A stretch of 64,000 nt of DNA from Streptococcus oralis subsp. tigurinus AZ_3a (GCA_000344275.1 AORU01000009.1:33838-97837); one strand, 5' to 3'. Numbered from the stretch's first letter, positions 19,627-30,950 are shown. Program-made: numbers and translations. The notes: generated from the sequence alone by a model not told the origin.

Positions 19627-21405
19627 TATGATCCAGTGCCAACTCCGCCAGTAGCGCCAACCCCTAAGCAGTTGCCAACACCACCAGCGGTGCCAACGAT
19701 TCACTTCCATTACAATCGTCTTTTTGCACAACCTCAGATTAATAAAGAAATTAAAAATGAGGATGGAGTAGATATCGATCGTACTCTAGTTGCTAAGCAG
19801 TCTGTAGTGAAGTTTGAGTTGAAAACGGAAGCCTTAACTGCAGGGCGTCCAAAAACAACATCGTTTGTATTGGTAGACCCACTTCCAACTGGCTATCAGT
19901 TTGATTTGGAAGCGACCAAGGCTGCAAGCAAAGGTTTTGAAACAAGCTATGACAAAGCTAGTCACACTGTAACCTTTAAGGCTACCGAGGAGACCTTGGC
20001 TTGCTTTCAATGCAGATTTGACAAAATCCTTTGATACTCTATATCCAACTGTTGTTGGCCGTGTCTTGAATGATGGGGTGACTTATACAAATAACTTTAC
20101 ATTGACAGTCAACGATGCCTACGGTGTTAAGTCAAACATTGTTCGTGTAACGACTCCAGGTAAACCAAATGATCCTGACAATCCAAATAACAACTACATC
20201 AAGCCTTTGAAAGTTAACAAGAACAAGCAAGGTGTGAATATTGATGGCAAAGAGGTTCTAGCTGGTTCAACGAACTACTATGAACTTACTTGGGATTTGG
20301 ACCAATACAAGGGAGATAAATCTTCTAAAGAAGCGATTCAAAATGGTTTCTACTATGTGGATGATTATCCAGAAGAAGCCTTAACCCTTCAACCAGAATT
20401 GGTTAAGATCCGTGATCTAGAGGGTAATCTTGTATCAGGTATCAGTGTTCAACAATATGATAGTTTAGAAGCTGCGCCTAAGAAAGTTCAGGACTTGTTG
20501 AAGAAAGCAAACATCACTGTTAAAGGTGCTTTCCAACTCTTCTCAGCTGATAATACAGCAGAATTCTACAAGAACTATGTAGCAGCAGGAAAATCGTTGC
20601 TAATCACAGATCCGATGACAGTTAAGCCTGAATTTGGTCAAACGGGTGGTAAGTATGAAAACAAGGCCTACCAAGTTGATTTTGGAAATGGCTATGCTAC
20701 AGAAGTAGTTGTCAACAATGTACCGAAAATCACACCGAAAAAAGATGTGACAATCAGTATGGATCCAAGCAGTGACAATATTGATGGCCAAACTATTCCG
20801 TTGAACCAGTACTTCAATTATCGTTTGATTGGTGGTTTGATTCCACAAAATCATTCTGAGGACTTGAATGACTATAGTTTTGTAGATGATTATGACCAAA
20901 AAGGTGATCAATACACTGGAAACTATAAAGTTCTTGCCAAGGTTGATATCCGATTGAAAGACGGTCGTGTTATCAAGGCAGGGACAGACTTAACCGCTGA
21001 AACACAGGTTGAACATGATCAAGATAAGGGAATGATTACCATTCGCTTCAAGGAGGAATTCCTTCAAGAGATTCAGTTGGATTCTCCATTCCAGGCTGAG
21101 ACTTATATTCAAATGAAACGAATTGCTGTCGGAACTTTTGAAAATACCTATGTAAATACTGTGAACAAAGTTGGTTACGCCTCAAACACAGTTCGCACGA
21201 CAACGCCAGAACCTAAGAAACCAGAGGAGCCAACAACTCCTAATTCTAATCCAAATCCAAAAGGAAACCCTACTCTACCTCACACAGGTACAAATGATTC
21301 AAGCTACATGCCATATCTTGGTCTGGCAGCTTTAGTGGGCGTTTTAGGACTTGGTCAGTTGAAACGAAAAGAAGACGAAAGCAACTAATTTCTGGAAGCT
21401 AAATA

Positions 21406-21435
21406 GAAAAGAGGAACTCTGTTTCCTCTTTTTTA
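21406..21435 (+). terminator. Terminator after the antigen I/II gene
   Basis: AAAGAGGAA / TTTCCTCTT stem with T6 tail. Confidence 0.85.
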
Positions 21436-21520
21436 TAGCCTAAATTAAAAACGCTTCCTATTGATTTTTACTCATAAAATCAACTGATTTATGTTAAAAT
21501 GGTAGTAGAAAGTTGAGATT

Positions 21521-22048
21521 ATGAGTTATTTTAAAAAATATAAATTCGATAAGTCACAGTTCAAACTTGGTATGCGGACTTTTAAAACGGGAATTGCCGT
21601 TTTTCTAGTTCTTTTGATTTTCGGCTTTTTTGGCTGGAAAGGTCTTCAAATCGGTGCTCTGACAGCGGTTTTTAGTCTGAGGGAGAGTTTTGATAAGAGT
21701 GTCCATTTTGGGACTTCACGTATTCTAGGAAATAGTATCGGTGGTTTCTACGCCCTTATCTTTTTTCTCTTAAACACCTTATTTCACGGAGCCTTTTGGG
21801 TGACCTTGGTGGTTGTTCCAATCTGCACTATGTTAACCATTATGACAAATGTGGCCATGAATAATAAATCAGGGGTTATTGGTGGTGTAGCAGCTATGTT
21901 AATCATTACCCTATCAATACCGAGCGGTGAAACAATTTTGTACGTGTTTGCGCGTGTATCGGAAACTTTCATGGGAGTTTTTGTCGCAATTCTCGTAAAT
22001 TATGATATTGATCGTATTCATCTCTTTTTAGAGAAAAAAGAAAAATAA
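21521..22048 (+). CDS. Aromatic acid exporter family / FUSC-like membrane protein
   Basis: A 175-residue protein with four to five hydrophobic segments and the ArAE_1/DUF939-type N-terminus (KTGIAVFL, then LTAVFSLRESFDKSV). The soluble C-terminal half of full-length exporters is missing, which is usual for this short streptococcal version. In my recollection of S. pneumoniae an equivalent protein also precedes glnR. The transported substrate is unknown. Confidence 0.75.
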   Translation: MSYFKKYKFDKSQFKLGMRTFKTGIAVFLVLLIFGFFGWKGLQIGALTAVFSLRESFDKSVHFGTSRILGNSIGGFYALIFFLLNTLFHGAFWVTLVVVPICTMLTIMTNVAMNNKSGVIGGVAAMLIITLSIPSGETILYVFARVSETFMGVFVAILVNYDIDRIHLFLEKKEK

Positions 22049-22065
22049 TGTTACATTTTATAACA
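22049..22065 (+). promoter_or_regulatory. GlnR operator upstream of glnRA
   Basis: TGTTA, seven bases, TAACA: an exact match to the GlnR/TnrA box TGTNA-N7-TNACA, placed just upstream of the -35. Indicates autoregulation of glnRA by nitrogen status. Confidence 0.9.
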
Positions 22066-22072
22066 TTATCGA

Positions 22073-22101
22073 TTGACGTTTGTTTTTTTTTAGACTATAA
22101 T
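22073..22101 (+). promoter_or_regulatory. Promoter of glnRA
   Basis: TTGACG, 17-base T-rich spacer, TATAAT. Confidence 0.88.
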
Positions 22102-22124
22102 AGACAGAAGGAAGGGAATTGTAA

Positions 22125-22481
22125 ATGAAGGAAAGAGAATTTCGCCGAAATATGGCTGTTTTTCCTATCGGCAGTGTTATGAAATTGACCGATCTCTCAG
22201 CGCGTCAGATTCGTTATTATGAAGATCAAGAGTTGATTAAACCTGATCGAAATGAAGGGAACCGTCGCATGTATTCGTTGAATGATATGGATCGTCTGCT
22301 TGAAATCAAAGATTATATCTCTGAAGGTCATAATATTGCTGCGATTAAGAAAAAATATGCTGAACGTGAGGCGAAGTCCAAGAAAGTGGTGAGTCAGACG
22401 GAGGTGCGTCGCGCACTTCACAATGAACTCCTCCAGCAGGGCCGCTTTGCTTCAGCACATTCACCTTTTGGTCGCGGTTAG
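22125..22481 (+). CDS. glnR: MerR-family nitrogen regulator GlnR
   Basis: Represses glnRA and other nitrogen genes when glutamine is ample, working with feedback-inhibited glutamine synthetase. A MerR-type winged HTH spans about residues 14-80 (SVMKLTDLSARQIRYYEDQELIKP), and a short C-terminal tail senses GS. The 118-residue length is typical. A good AAGGAAGGG Shine-Dalgarno precedes the ATG. It is 36 bases upstream of glnA. Confidence 0.96.
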   Translation: MKEREFRRNMAVFPIGSVMKLTDLSARQIRYYEDQELIKPDRNEGNRRMYSLNDMDRLLEIKDYISEGHNIAAIKKKYAEREAKSKKVVSQTEVRRALHNELLQQGRFASAHSPFGRG

Positions 22482-22517
22482 GCAATCGCAAGTAGTCATA
22501 TATTAAGGAGAAAAACC

Positions 22518-23864
22518 ATGCCAATCACAGCTGCAGATATTCGTCGTGAAGTCAAGGAAAAAAATGTTACCTTTATTCGTCTCATGTTCTCAGATATTTT
22601 GGGAACGATGAAAAACGTCGAAATTCCTGCTACAGATGAACAGTTAGATAAAGTCTTGTCAAACAAGGCTATGTTTGATGGATCTTCTATTGAAGGTTTT
22701 GTACGTATTAATGAGTCAGATATGTACTTGTACCCAGACTTGAATACATGGACAGTCTTCCCTTGGGGAGATGAAAACGGAAGTGTTGCAGGTTTGATCT
22801 GTGATGTCTATACAACAGAAGGTAAACCATTTGCAGGTGACCCTCGTGGCAATTTGAAACGTGCTCTTCGCCATATGGAAGAAGTAGGATTCAAATCCTT
22901 CAACCTTGGACCAGAGCCAGAATTCTTCCTATTTAAACTGGATGAAAATGGGGATCCGACTCTTGAGGTAAATGACAAGGGTGGCTACTTTGATTTGGCA
23001 CCTACAGACCTTGCGGACAATACACGTCGTGAAATCGTTAATGTCTTGACCAAAATGGGATTTGAAGTAGAAGCAAGTCACCACGAGGTTGCGGTTGGAC
23101 AACATGAAATTGACTTCAAGTATGATGAAGTCCTCCGTGCCTGTGACAAGATTCAAATCTTTAAACTCGTTGTTAAAACGATTGCTCGTAAACACGGTCT
23201 TTACGCAACCTTTATGGCAAAACCAAAATTTGGTATCGCTGGATCAGGTATGCACTGTAATATGTCCTTGTTTGATGCAGAAGGAAACAATGCCTTCTTT
23301 GATCCAAATGATCCAAAAGGAATGCAGTTGTCTGAAACGGCCTACCATTTCCTTGGTGGTTTGATCAAGCATGCCTACAACTATACTGCCATCATGAACC
23401 CAACAGTTAACTCATACAAACGTTTGGTTCCAGGTTATGAAGCACCTGTTTACATTGCTTGGGCTGGTCGTAACCGTTCGCCACTTGTGCGCGTACCAGC
23501 TTCACGTGGTATGGGAACTCGTCTCGAGTTGCGTTCAGTGGATCCAATGGCAAACCCATACATCGCTATGGCGGTTCTTTTGGAAGTTGGTTTGCATGGT
23601 ATTGAAAACAAAATCGAAGCACCAGCTCCTATCGAAGAAAATATCTATATCATGACAGCAGAAGAGCGTAAGGAAGCTGGAATCACAGATCTTCCATCAA
23701 CTCTTCACAACGCCTTGAAAGCTTTGACTGAAGATGAAGTAGTCAAGGCTGCCCTAGGAGATCACATCTACACGAGCTTCCTTGAAGCCAAACGTATCGA
23801 GTGGGCTAGCTATGCGACCTTTGTCTCACAATGGGAAGTTGATAATTATCTTGATTTGTATTAA
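22518..23864 (+). CDS. glnA: Glutamine synthetase, type I
   Basis: Condenses glutamate and ammonia using ATP; also the co-sensor for GlnR. The GSI signatures are present: [10 protein letters not shown], the GPEPEFFLF metal site, [28 protein letters not shown], and NRSPLVRVP. The 448-residue length without an adenylylation loop fits GSI-alpha of Firmicutes. AAGGAG precedes the ATG. Confidence 0.98.
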   Translation: MPITAADIRREVKEKNVTFIRLMFSDILGTMKNVEIPATDEQLDKVLSNKAMFDGSSIEGFVRINESDMYLYPDLNTWTVFPWGDENGSVAGLICDVYTTEGKPFAGDPRGNLKRALRHMEEVGFKSFNLGPEPEFFLFKLDENGDPTLEVNDKGGYFDLAPTDLADNTRREIVNVLTKMGFEVEASHHEVAVGQHEIDFKYDEVLRACDKIQIFKLVVKTIARKHGLYATFMAKPKFGIAGSGMHCNMSLFDAEGNNAFFDPNDPKGMQLSETAYHFLGGLIKHAYNYTAIMNPTVNSYKRLVPGYEAPVYIAWAGRNRSPLVRVPASRGMGTRLELRSVDPMANPYIAMAVLLEVGLHGIENKIEAPAPIEENIYIMTAEERKEAGITDLPSTLHNALKALTEDEVVKAALGDHIYTSFLEAKRIEWASYATFVSQWEVDNYLDLY

Positions 23865-23870
23865 GAACAT

Positions 23871-23903
23871 AAAAAAGATTGTCTGATTGGGCAATCTTTT
23901 TTT
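23871..23903 (+). terminator. glnA terminator
   Basis: AAAAAGATTG / CAATCTTTTTTT hairpin. Confidence 0.9.
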
Positions 23904-23924
23904 GCTTATCAAAGAAGAAAAATA

Positions 23925-23952
23925 TTGGATAGGTATTTGAATAAAGTATAAT
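23925..23952 (+). promoter_or_regulatory. Possible promoter in the glnA-thioredoxin gap
   Basis: TTGGAT, 16-base spacer, TATAAT. It would transcribe a 22-codon ATG frame at 23973-24041 preceded by GGGAAGG; no other gene is evident in 23904-24061. Confidence 0.4.
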
Positions 23953-24061
23953 AGGGAAGGTGTCCTGGTTTAATGCAATTAAAAATACGAAGTAGTCGGA
24001 ATTTAAAAGACTGTCTAATCAATCTTTGCTATCACAAATAGGCTTGCTACCAAGGATCTAA

Positions 24062-24090
24062 TTGAAATTTTATCTATCAAATGGTAAAAT
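24062..24090 (+). promoter_or_regulatory. Promoter of the membrane-anchored thioredoxin gene
   Basis: TTGAAA, 17-base spacer, TAAAAT with TG one base upstream; about 100 bases before the ATG. Confidence 0.6.
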
Positions 24091-24196
24091 GTTTCCTAGT
24101 TAGGGTCGATAAAAAATAGGCAGTTCAAGTTCTTGTTCTGCTTCTATCTTTAAACTACTTGGTTCTAAAATATAGAATAACTGAAAAGGATAAAAA

Positions 24197-24784
24197 ATGA
24201 AAAAAGATAAGCGATGGCTTCTAATTTTGGTGGTAGGAAGTTTCCTTCTTGTGGTGCTTGGTATTTTTTACTATGCCAACCATGGTAAAATAGGACAGGG
24301 AGATGCCAACCAATCTCAAACATCGTCAACGAGTAATCTAGAAAATAGAGCACTGGAATTAAATTCACAACAACTACCGGATTTTAAGATAACTTCACCT
24401 GATGATAGAGAACTTTTGATTTCTAGTTTTTCTGACAAACCTCTTCTAATAGTGGAATGGGCTAGTTGGTGTCCTGATTGTCGAAATCAACTGCCAATCA
24501 TCCAAAAAATGTATGAAAAATATGGAGACCAGGTATATTTTGTGTTGATAAATTTGATTGAGCCAGAGAAGGAAACTACAGAGACTGCTGATCGCTATAT
24601 TACTCAAGGTGAGTATACCTTCCCTTACTACTACGATATGGATCAGTCTGCAGCGGATGCGCTTCAAGTACAAACGATTCCGAGTATGTATTTTGTAGAC
24701 AAACGAGGTCAAATCAAGAATGTACTTATCAAACATACTCCTGAAGATGCCTTGGAGAAAGAATTAAAGGAATTGTTGGAATAA
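24197..24784 (+). CDS. Membrane-anchored thioredoxin-like (TlpA/redoxin) thiol-disulfide oxidoreductase
   Basis: One N-terminal membrane anchor (about residues 8-27), a Ser/Gln-rich linker, then a thioredoxin fold facing outside. The active site is W-C-P-D-C with Cys92 and Cys95, and cis-Pro lies in TIPSMYF. A CPDC motif is also the active site of SdbA, the disulfide-bond catalyst of S. gordonii, so extracytoplasmic disulfide formation or exchange is likely. AAAAGGAT precedes the ATG. It stands alone between glnA and hrcA. Confidence 0.85.
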   Translation: MKKDKRWLLILVVGSFLLVVLGIFYYANHGKIGQGDANQSQTSSTSNLENRALELNSQQLPDFKITSPDDRELLISSFSDKPLLIVEWASWCPDCRNQLPIIQKMYEKYGDQVYFVLINLIEPEKETTETADRYITQGEYTFPYYYDMDQSAADALQVQTIPSMYFVDKRGQIKNVLIKHTPEDALEKELKELLE

Positions 24785-24946
24785 TATTGATATGAGATTA
24801 AATCAGGACAAAAACTGCTTTCTAGTATTTCTTGTCCTGCTTAAAGTTTCGCTGTTGTTCGTTTTTTGGTGAGAAGCAATTTTTCAACCTGAAAATCAGG
24901 GGTGAATATCGATGAAAAATAAGTTTCTAGGTCTTCAGACTGATTT

Positions 24947-24973
24947 TTAGCACTCTTAGTGAAAGAGTGCTAA
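24947..24973 (+). promoter_or_regulatory. CIRCE element 1 upstream of hrcA
   Basis: TTAGCACTC, nine bases, GAGTGCTAA: perfect inverted repeat, the HrcA operator, upstream of the -35. Confidence 0.95.
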
Positions 24974-24990
24974 TTTTTTGAGTTTTTGTC

Positions 24991-25018
24991 TTGACATTCT
25001 CTTCTAAGGGTGTATAAT
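24991..25018 (+). promoter_or_regulatory. Promoter of the hrcA operon
   Basis: TTGACA, 16-base spacer, TATAAT, lying between the two CIRCE elements. Confidence 0.9.
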
Positions 25019-25029
25019 AGAATCATGAG

Positions 25030-25056
25030 TTAGCACTTGGGTGCACAGAGTGCTAA
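25030..25056 (+). promoter_or_regulatory. CIRCE element 2 upstream of hrcA
   Basis: TTAGCACTT, nine bases, GAGTGCTAA: one mismatch from the perfect CIRCE. It lies in the transcribed leader just after the -10. Confidence 0.93.
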
Positions 25057-25082
25057 TCGATCGGACAGAGAGGAATGATGAG

Positions 25083-26117
25083 ATGGTTACAGAGCGTCAG
25101 CAGGGTATTTTAAATCTGATTATTGACATCTTTACCAAAACGCATGAACCTGTCGGATCCAAAGCCTTGCAAGAGTCTATTAACTCTAGCAGTGCTACCA
25201 TTCGTAATGATATGGCGGCTCTAGAAAAACAAGGATTGCTTGAAAAAGCGCATACTTCCAGTGGTCGGATGCCAAGTGTCGCGGGATTTCAGTACTATGT
25301 GAAACACTCACTTGATTTTGATCGACTGGCCGAAAATGAGGTCTATGAGATTGTCAAAGCCTTTGATCAGGAGTTCTTCAAACTGGAGGATATTCTGCAA
25401 GAAGCTGCTAATCTTCTGACAGACCTGAGTGACTGTACGGTAGTAGCACTGGATGTTGAGCCCAGTAGGCAACGTTTGACAGCCTTTGATATCGTTGTTT
25501 TGGGGCAACATACAGCCTTGGCAGTATTTACCCTAGACGAGTCGCGAACGGTTACCAGTCAATTTCTTATTCCAAGGAACTTCTTGCAGGAAGATTTGCT
25601 GAAACTGAAGAGCATCATTCGGGAGCGTTTCCTCGGACACACTGTTCTAGATATTCACTACAAGATTCGGACGGAGATTCCGCAGATTATCCAGCGTTAC
25701 TTTACGACAACGGACAATGTCATGGATCTCTTTGAACACATTTTTAAAGAAATGTTCAACGAAAACATTGTAGTGTCGGGCAAGGTCAATCTCTTGAATT
25801 TTGCCAATCTAGCAGCCTATCAGTTCTTTGACCAACCGCAAAAGGTGGCTCTGGAGATTCGTGAGGGTCTGCATGAAGATCAAATGCAAAATGTCCGTGT
25901 TGCGGACAGTCAGGAATCCTGTCTAGCTGACTTGGCGGTGATTAGTAGCAAGTTCCTTATTCCTTATCGAGGTTTTGGAATTCTAGCGATTATCGGTCCG
26001 GTCAATCTGGATTACCAGCAATTGGTCAACCAAGTCAATGTGGTCAACCGCGTATTGACCATGAAGTTGACAGATTTTTATCGCTACCTCAGCAGTAATC
26101 ATTACGAAGTACATTAA
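25083..26117 (+). CDS. hrcA: Heat-inducible transcription repressor HrcA
   Basis: Represses class I heat-shock operons by binding CIRCE; its activity depends on GroEL. An N-terminal winged HTH is followed by a GAF-like dimerisation domain. The start is placed at ATG 25083 (MVTERQQ) behind GAGAGGA; an upstream in-frame GTG at 25041 would fall inside CIRCE element 2. The 344-residue length is standard for streptococci. First gene of hrcA-grpE-dnaK. Confidence 0.96.
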   Translation: MVTERQQGILNLIIDIFTKTHEPVGSKALQESINSSSATIRNDMAALEKQGLLEKAHTSSGRMPSVAGFQYYVKHSLDFDRLAENEVYEIVKAFDQEFFKLEDILQEAANLLTDLSDCTVVALDVEPSRQRLTAFDIVVLGQHTALAVFTLDESRTVTSQFLIPRNFLQEDLLKLKSIIRERFLGHTVLDIHYKIRTEIPQIIQRYFTTTDNVMDLFEHIFKEMFNENIVVSGKVNLLNFANLAAYQFFDQPQKVALEIREGLHEDQMQNVRVADSQESCLADLAVISSKFLIPYRGFGILAIIGPVNLDYQQLVNQVNVVNRVLTMKLTDFYRYLSSNHYEVH

Positions 26118-26143
26118 GATTGAAATCATTAAAGGAGGCGAAA

Positions 26144-26659
26144 ATGGCCCAAGATAAAAAAAACGAAGAAATGAAAGAAGAGGAAGTTGTTGAAACAGTA
26201 GAAGAAACAACTCCTGAGAAGTCTGAGTTGAACTTGGCAAATGAACGTGCGGATGAGTTCGAAAACAAATACCTTCGCGCTCATGCAGAAATGCAAAATA
26301 TTCAGCGCCGTGCCAATGAAGAACGTCAAAACTTGCAACGTTATCGTAGTCAAGATCTAGCAAAAGCAATCTTACCATCACTCGACAACCTAGAACGTGC
26401 ACTTGCCGTTGAAGGGTTAACAGATGATGTGAAGAAGGGCTTGGAAATGGTCCAAGAAAGTTTGGTACATGCCTTGAAAGAAGAAGGAATCGAAGAAATT
26501 GCAGCTGACGGCGAATTTGACCATAACTATCACATGGCCATCCAAACTCTCCCAGCAGACGATGAACACCCAGCAGACACTATTGCACAAGTCTTCCAAA
26601 AAGGCTACAAACTCCATGACCGCATTTTAAGACCAGCAATGGTGGTTGTTTATAATTAG
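26144..26659 (+). CDS. grpE: Nucleotide exchange factor GrpE
   Basis: Releases ADP from DnaK. An acidic N-terminal arm and a long coiled coil (about residues 30-90) are followed by the beta domain with the signature [10 protein letters not shown]. The start at ATG 26144 (MAQDKK) is behind AAAGGAGG; an in-frame upstream ATG at 26120 lacks a site. 171 residues. Confidence 0.96.
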   Translation: MAQDKKNEEMKEEEVVETVEETTPEKSELNLANERADEFENKYLRAHAEMQNIQRRANEERQNLQRYRSQDLAKAILPSLDNLERALAVEGLTDDVKKGLEMVQESLVHALKEEGIEEIAADGEFDHNYHMAIQTLPADDEHPADTIAQVFQKGYKLHDRILRPAMVVVYN

Positions 26660-26672
26660 GAAAGAGGACAGA

Positions 26673-26939
26673 ATGTTTAATTATAAAGATTTTTTAGAAC
26701 AAATGCAAGAATTTATTGAGCAAGACGATCGTCATGGTTGGAATGGAAACAATATTGATTGGGATGGTTTTAGAAACTTTTATGGTGATAAAGTGTTAGA
26801 TTTTTATGGAATTGAAAATAATAACTCGGAAGATAATAAAGATGAGTTGTTAGACGATATTGGAGTTCCAAGTGGTTTCTGGAATGAGTTTATTGATTTG
26901 GAATTTCCAGAAGAATTTAAAATGTATAGTGAAAATTAA
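26673..26939 (+). CDS. Small acidic protein of unknown function between grpE and dnaK
   Basis: Not recognised. 88 residues, very acidic and aromatic (MFNYKDFLEQMQEF, then repeated W/D/N/F), no signal peptide or membrane segment. AGAGGA lies six bases before the ATG, which begins 13 bases after the grpE stop, so it should be translated with the heat-shock operon. It is clearly richer in A+T than grpE and dnaK, which suggests later insertion. It could be a cytoplasmic immunity-like or stress protein; nothing in the sequence decides. Confidence 0.65.
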   Translation: MFNYKDFLEQMQEFIEQDDRHGWNGNNIDWDGFRNFYGDKVLDFYGIENNNSEDNKDELLDDIGVPSGFWNEFIDLEFPEEFKMYSEN

Positions 26940-26946
26940 TAAATAA

Positions 26947-28789
<1,843 letters not shown>

Positions 28790-28791
<2 letters not shown>

Positions 28792-28815
28792 AATAGTCCA
28801 GTGGACTATTTTATC
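28790..28815 (+). terminator. Palindrome after dnaK, probable terminator
   Basis: AAAATAGTCC / GGACTATTTT with a three-base loop immediately after the stop. The following 28816-29026 contains a second hairpin (GAATGA..AATCACT / AGTGATT..TCATTC at 28850-28880) and no ORF I can support. Confidence 0.7.
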
Positions 28816-29026
28816 CCGAGCTTGAAAATCGGAGAGCGAGGTCGTTAAGAATGAGGAATCACTAAAGTGATTGTCATTCTACTGCAATCGCTATGGCGAC
28901 TTGCTAAAAGCCTTACTCGTTCAAAAAAAGTATAATCGACTTTGCTTTTGAATGTCGTAATGATAAGAAGAAATCCAGAGGTTGCAACCCAGCCTCTGTT
29001 TTTCGGTAAAATAGAGGGTGTAGCTT

Positions 29027-29659
29027 ATGAAAAAAGTACTTTGTGTCATTTATCCTAATTTTTCTCTTTATGAAATAGCCACTTTAACAAGTACTTTAGC
29101 TCTTTCTTTTGACATCACGATTGATTATGTAGCTTCAGATCATTCGATGGTGGTCTCTGAGGATGGCTTGCCTTGTTTACCTACAAAAACATTGGATCAA
29201 GTATGTATAGAAGAGTATTCTTGTGTGATTTTGCCAGGAATGGTAAATATAGGGCCTGCTCTACAGGATGAGAAATTGATTTCGTTTTTGAAAGGTCTCG
29301 ATGAGCAAGATGTCTTAATTGTAGCTATTTCTTCAGCGCCTCTTTTATTGGCGAAAGCAGGTTTATTGAACGATACGAAATTTACAGGTGGGATTTGGCA
29401 AAACTTCTTTGACTATTTTGAATTTCTTCCTCGGGAAAATTTCAAAGCAAAAGCTGTCCTGAAAGATAAAAATATCATTACTGCTATTGGCTTTGCACAT
29501 CAAGAGTTTGCAAGAAAAGTGATTCTTAGTCTAGGTTTGGCAGAAAATACTGACAACTATTTTAAAGAACAGAACGAATATTCAGAAGAGGATTTGATTT
29601 TTACTCTATCGGACAAAGAGTTTGCTGAAGTGAAGCAAAGTATAGAAAATACCCTCTAA
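29027..29659 (+). CDS. DJ-1/PfpI-like protein lacking the nucleophilic cysteine
   Basis: A 210-residue flavodoxin-like protein of the DJ-1/PfpI superfamily (VLCVIYPNFSLYEI, VILPGM, nucleophile-elbow segment). At the elbow, where DJ-1 has I-C-A-G-P, this protein reads I-S-S-A-P (Ser102), so the usual oxidant-sensing or hydrolytic Cys is absent. It lies between dnaK and dnaJ, separate from both by more than 150 bases on each side. Role unknown. Confidence 0.75.
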   Translation: MKKVLCVIYPNFSLYEIATLTSTLALSFDITIDYVASDHSMVVSEDGLPCLPTKTLDQVCIEEYSCVILPGMVNIGPALQDEKLISFLKGLDEQDVLIVAISSAPLLLAKAGLLNDTKFTGGIWQNFFDYFEFLPRENFKAKAVLKDKNIITAIGFAHQEFARKVILSLGLAENTDNYFKEQNEYSEEDLIFTLSDKEFAEVKQSIENTL

Positions 29660-29810
29660 TGATTTACTTATAAATTATAGAAAGGAATAAGGGTGTTCGT
29701 AATTGAACTCGAGTGGAAAGCTTGGAAATTAGATAAACCTCCTAAGAAATCAGGATTTCTTGTCGGTTTCCTAAATTTCAGTCGCTTTCTGTTCGCTCTT
29801 AGTATCTTGT

Positions 29811-30947
29811 ATGAACAATACTGAATTTTATGATCGTCTGGGGGTGTCAAAAAACGCTTCGGCAGACGAGATCAAAAAGGCTTATCGTAAGCTTTCCAAA
29901 AAATATCACCCAGATATCAACAAGGAGCCTGGCGCTGAGGAAAAATACAAGGAAGTTCAAGAAGCCTATGAGACTTTGAGTGATGACCAAAAACGTGCAG
30001 CCTACGACCAATATGGTGCTGCGGGTGCCAACGGTGGCTTTGGTGGTGCTGGTGGTTTCGGTGGCTTTGGTGGTGCTGGTGGTTTCGGTGGTTTTGAAGA
30101 TATCTTCTCAAGTTTTTTCGGAGGAGGCGGAGCTTCACGCAATCCAAACGCTCCTCGTCAAGGGGATGACCTCCAGTACCGTGTGAACTTGACCTTTGAA
30201 GAAGCTATCTTCGGAACAGAAAAGGAAGTTAAATACAATCGTGAAGCAAGCTGTCGTACATGTAATGGATCTGGTGCTAAGCCAGGGACAAGTCCAGTCA
30301 CTTGTGGACGCTGTCATGGCGCTGGTGTCATTAACGTCGATACACAGACTCCGCTTGGTATGATGCGTCGCCAAGTAACCTGTGATGTCTGTCATGGTCG
30401 CGGAAAAGAAATCAAAGATCCATGTACAACTTGTCACGGAACAGGTCATGAAAAACAAGCTCATAGTGTACATGTAAAAATCCCTGCTGGTGTGGAAACA
30501 GGCCAACAAATCCGCCTCGCTGGTCAAGGTGAAGCAGGCTTTAATGGTGGACCTTACGGGGACTTGTACGTGGTGGTTTCTGTTGAAGCCAGTGATAAGT
30601 TTGAACGTGAAGGAACAACTATTTTCTACAAGTTAAACCTTAATATTGTCCAAGCTACTCTTGGAGATACTGTAGAAATTCCAACCGTGCATGGTGATGT
30701 TGAATTGGTCATCCCAGAAGGAACTCAGACTGGCAAGAAATTCCGTCTACGTGGTAAGGGAGCACCGAGCCTTCGTGGCGGTGCCGTTGGTGACCAATAC
30801 GTTACTGTTAATGTCGTGACTCCGACAGGTTTGAACGACCGCCAAAAAGCAGCCCTTAAAGAGTTCGCAGCTGCAGGTGACTTGAAAGTCAATCTAAAGA
30901 AAAAAGGCTTCTTTGACCATATAAAAGATGCCTTTGAAGGAGAATAA
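29811..30947 (+). CDS. dnaJ: Chaperone DnaJ (Hsp40)
   Basis: Stimulates DnaK ATPase and delivers clients. The J domain with HPD is near residue 33, followed by a Gly/Phe-rich stretch, a zinc-binding domain with four CxxCxGxG repeats ([32 protein letters not shown]) and two C-terminal domains. 378 residues. No Shine-Dalgarno is visible before the ATG. A TAGTAT hexamer ends six bases before it, so it may be leaderless or depend on readthrough. The 29660-29810 gap has no CIRCE. Confidence 0.96.
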   Translation: MNNTEFYDRLGVSKNASADEIKKAYRKLSKKYHPDINKEPGAEEKYKEVQEAYETLSDDQKRAAYDQYGAAGANGGFGGAGGFGGFGGAGGFGGFEDIFSSFFGGGGASRNPNAPRQGDDLQYRVNLTFEEAIFGTEKEVKYNREASCRTCNGSGAKPGTSPVTCGRCHGAGVINVDTQTPLGMMRRQVTCDVCHGRGKEIKDPCTTCHGTGHEKQAHSVHVKIPAGVETGQQIRLAGQGEAGFNGGPYGDLYVVVSVEASDKFEREGTTIFYKLNLNIVQATLGDTVEIPTVHGDVELVIPEGTQTGKKFRLRGKGAPSLRGGAVGDQYVTVNVVTPTGLNDRQKAALKEFAAAGDLKVNLKKKGFFDHIKDAFEGE

Positions 30948-30950
30948 AAC

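Larger units (their letters stand above)
16732..21388 (+). pseudogene. Antigen I/II (Ssp/Spa family) wall-anchored adhesin, frameshifted
   Basis: Large adhesin closely resembling S. gordonii SspA/SspB. The start is placed at ATG 16732 ([12 protein letters not shown]) behind AAAGGGA; an in-frame ATG at 16702 is less likely. Order: secretion signal, alanine-rich coiled-coil A repeats of 82 codons (17431, 17677, 17923 are equivalent points), V domain, proline-rich P repeats of 39 codons (19276-19626), C domains, then LPHTG, membrane span and basic tail. One extra T at 20001/20002 turns [10 protein letters not shown] into a new frame that ends at 20034. The total of 4657 bases is one over a multiple of three. 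The product would lack the C domains and the LPXTG anchor, and would probably be secreted. Downstream sequence is intact. Confidence 0.92.

Noticed and set aside
19180..19731. Long minus-strand frames across the proline-rich repeats
   Set aside because: Complement of the Pro-rich P repeats (CCA/GGT bias); repetitive Trp/Leu-rich translations without start signals.
19996..20010. Phase variation as an explanation for the antigen I/II frameshift
   Set aside because: The insertion is in TT within a mixed sequence, not in a long homopolymer or short tandem repeat, so slipped-strand switching is unlikely.
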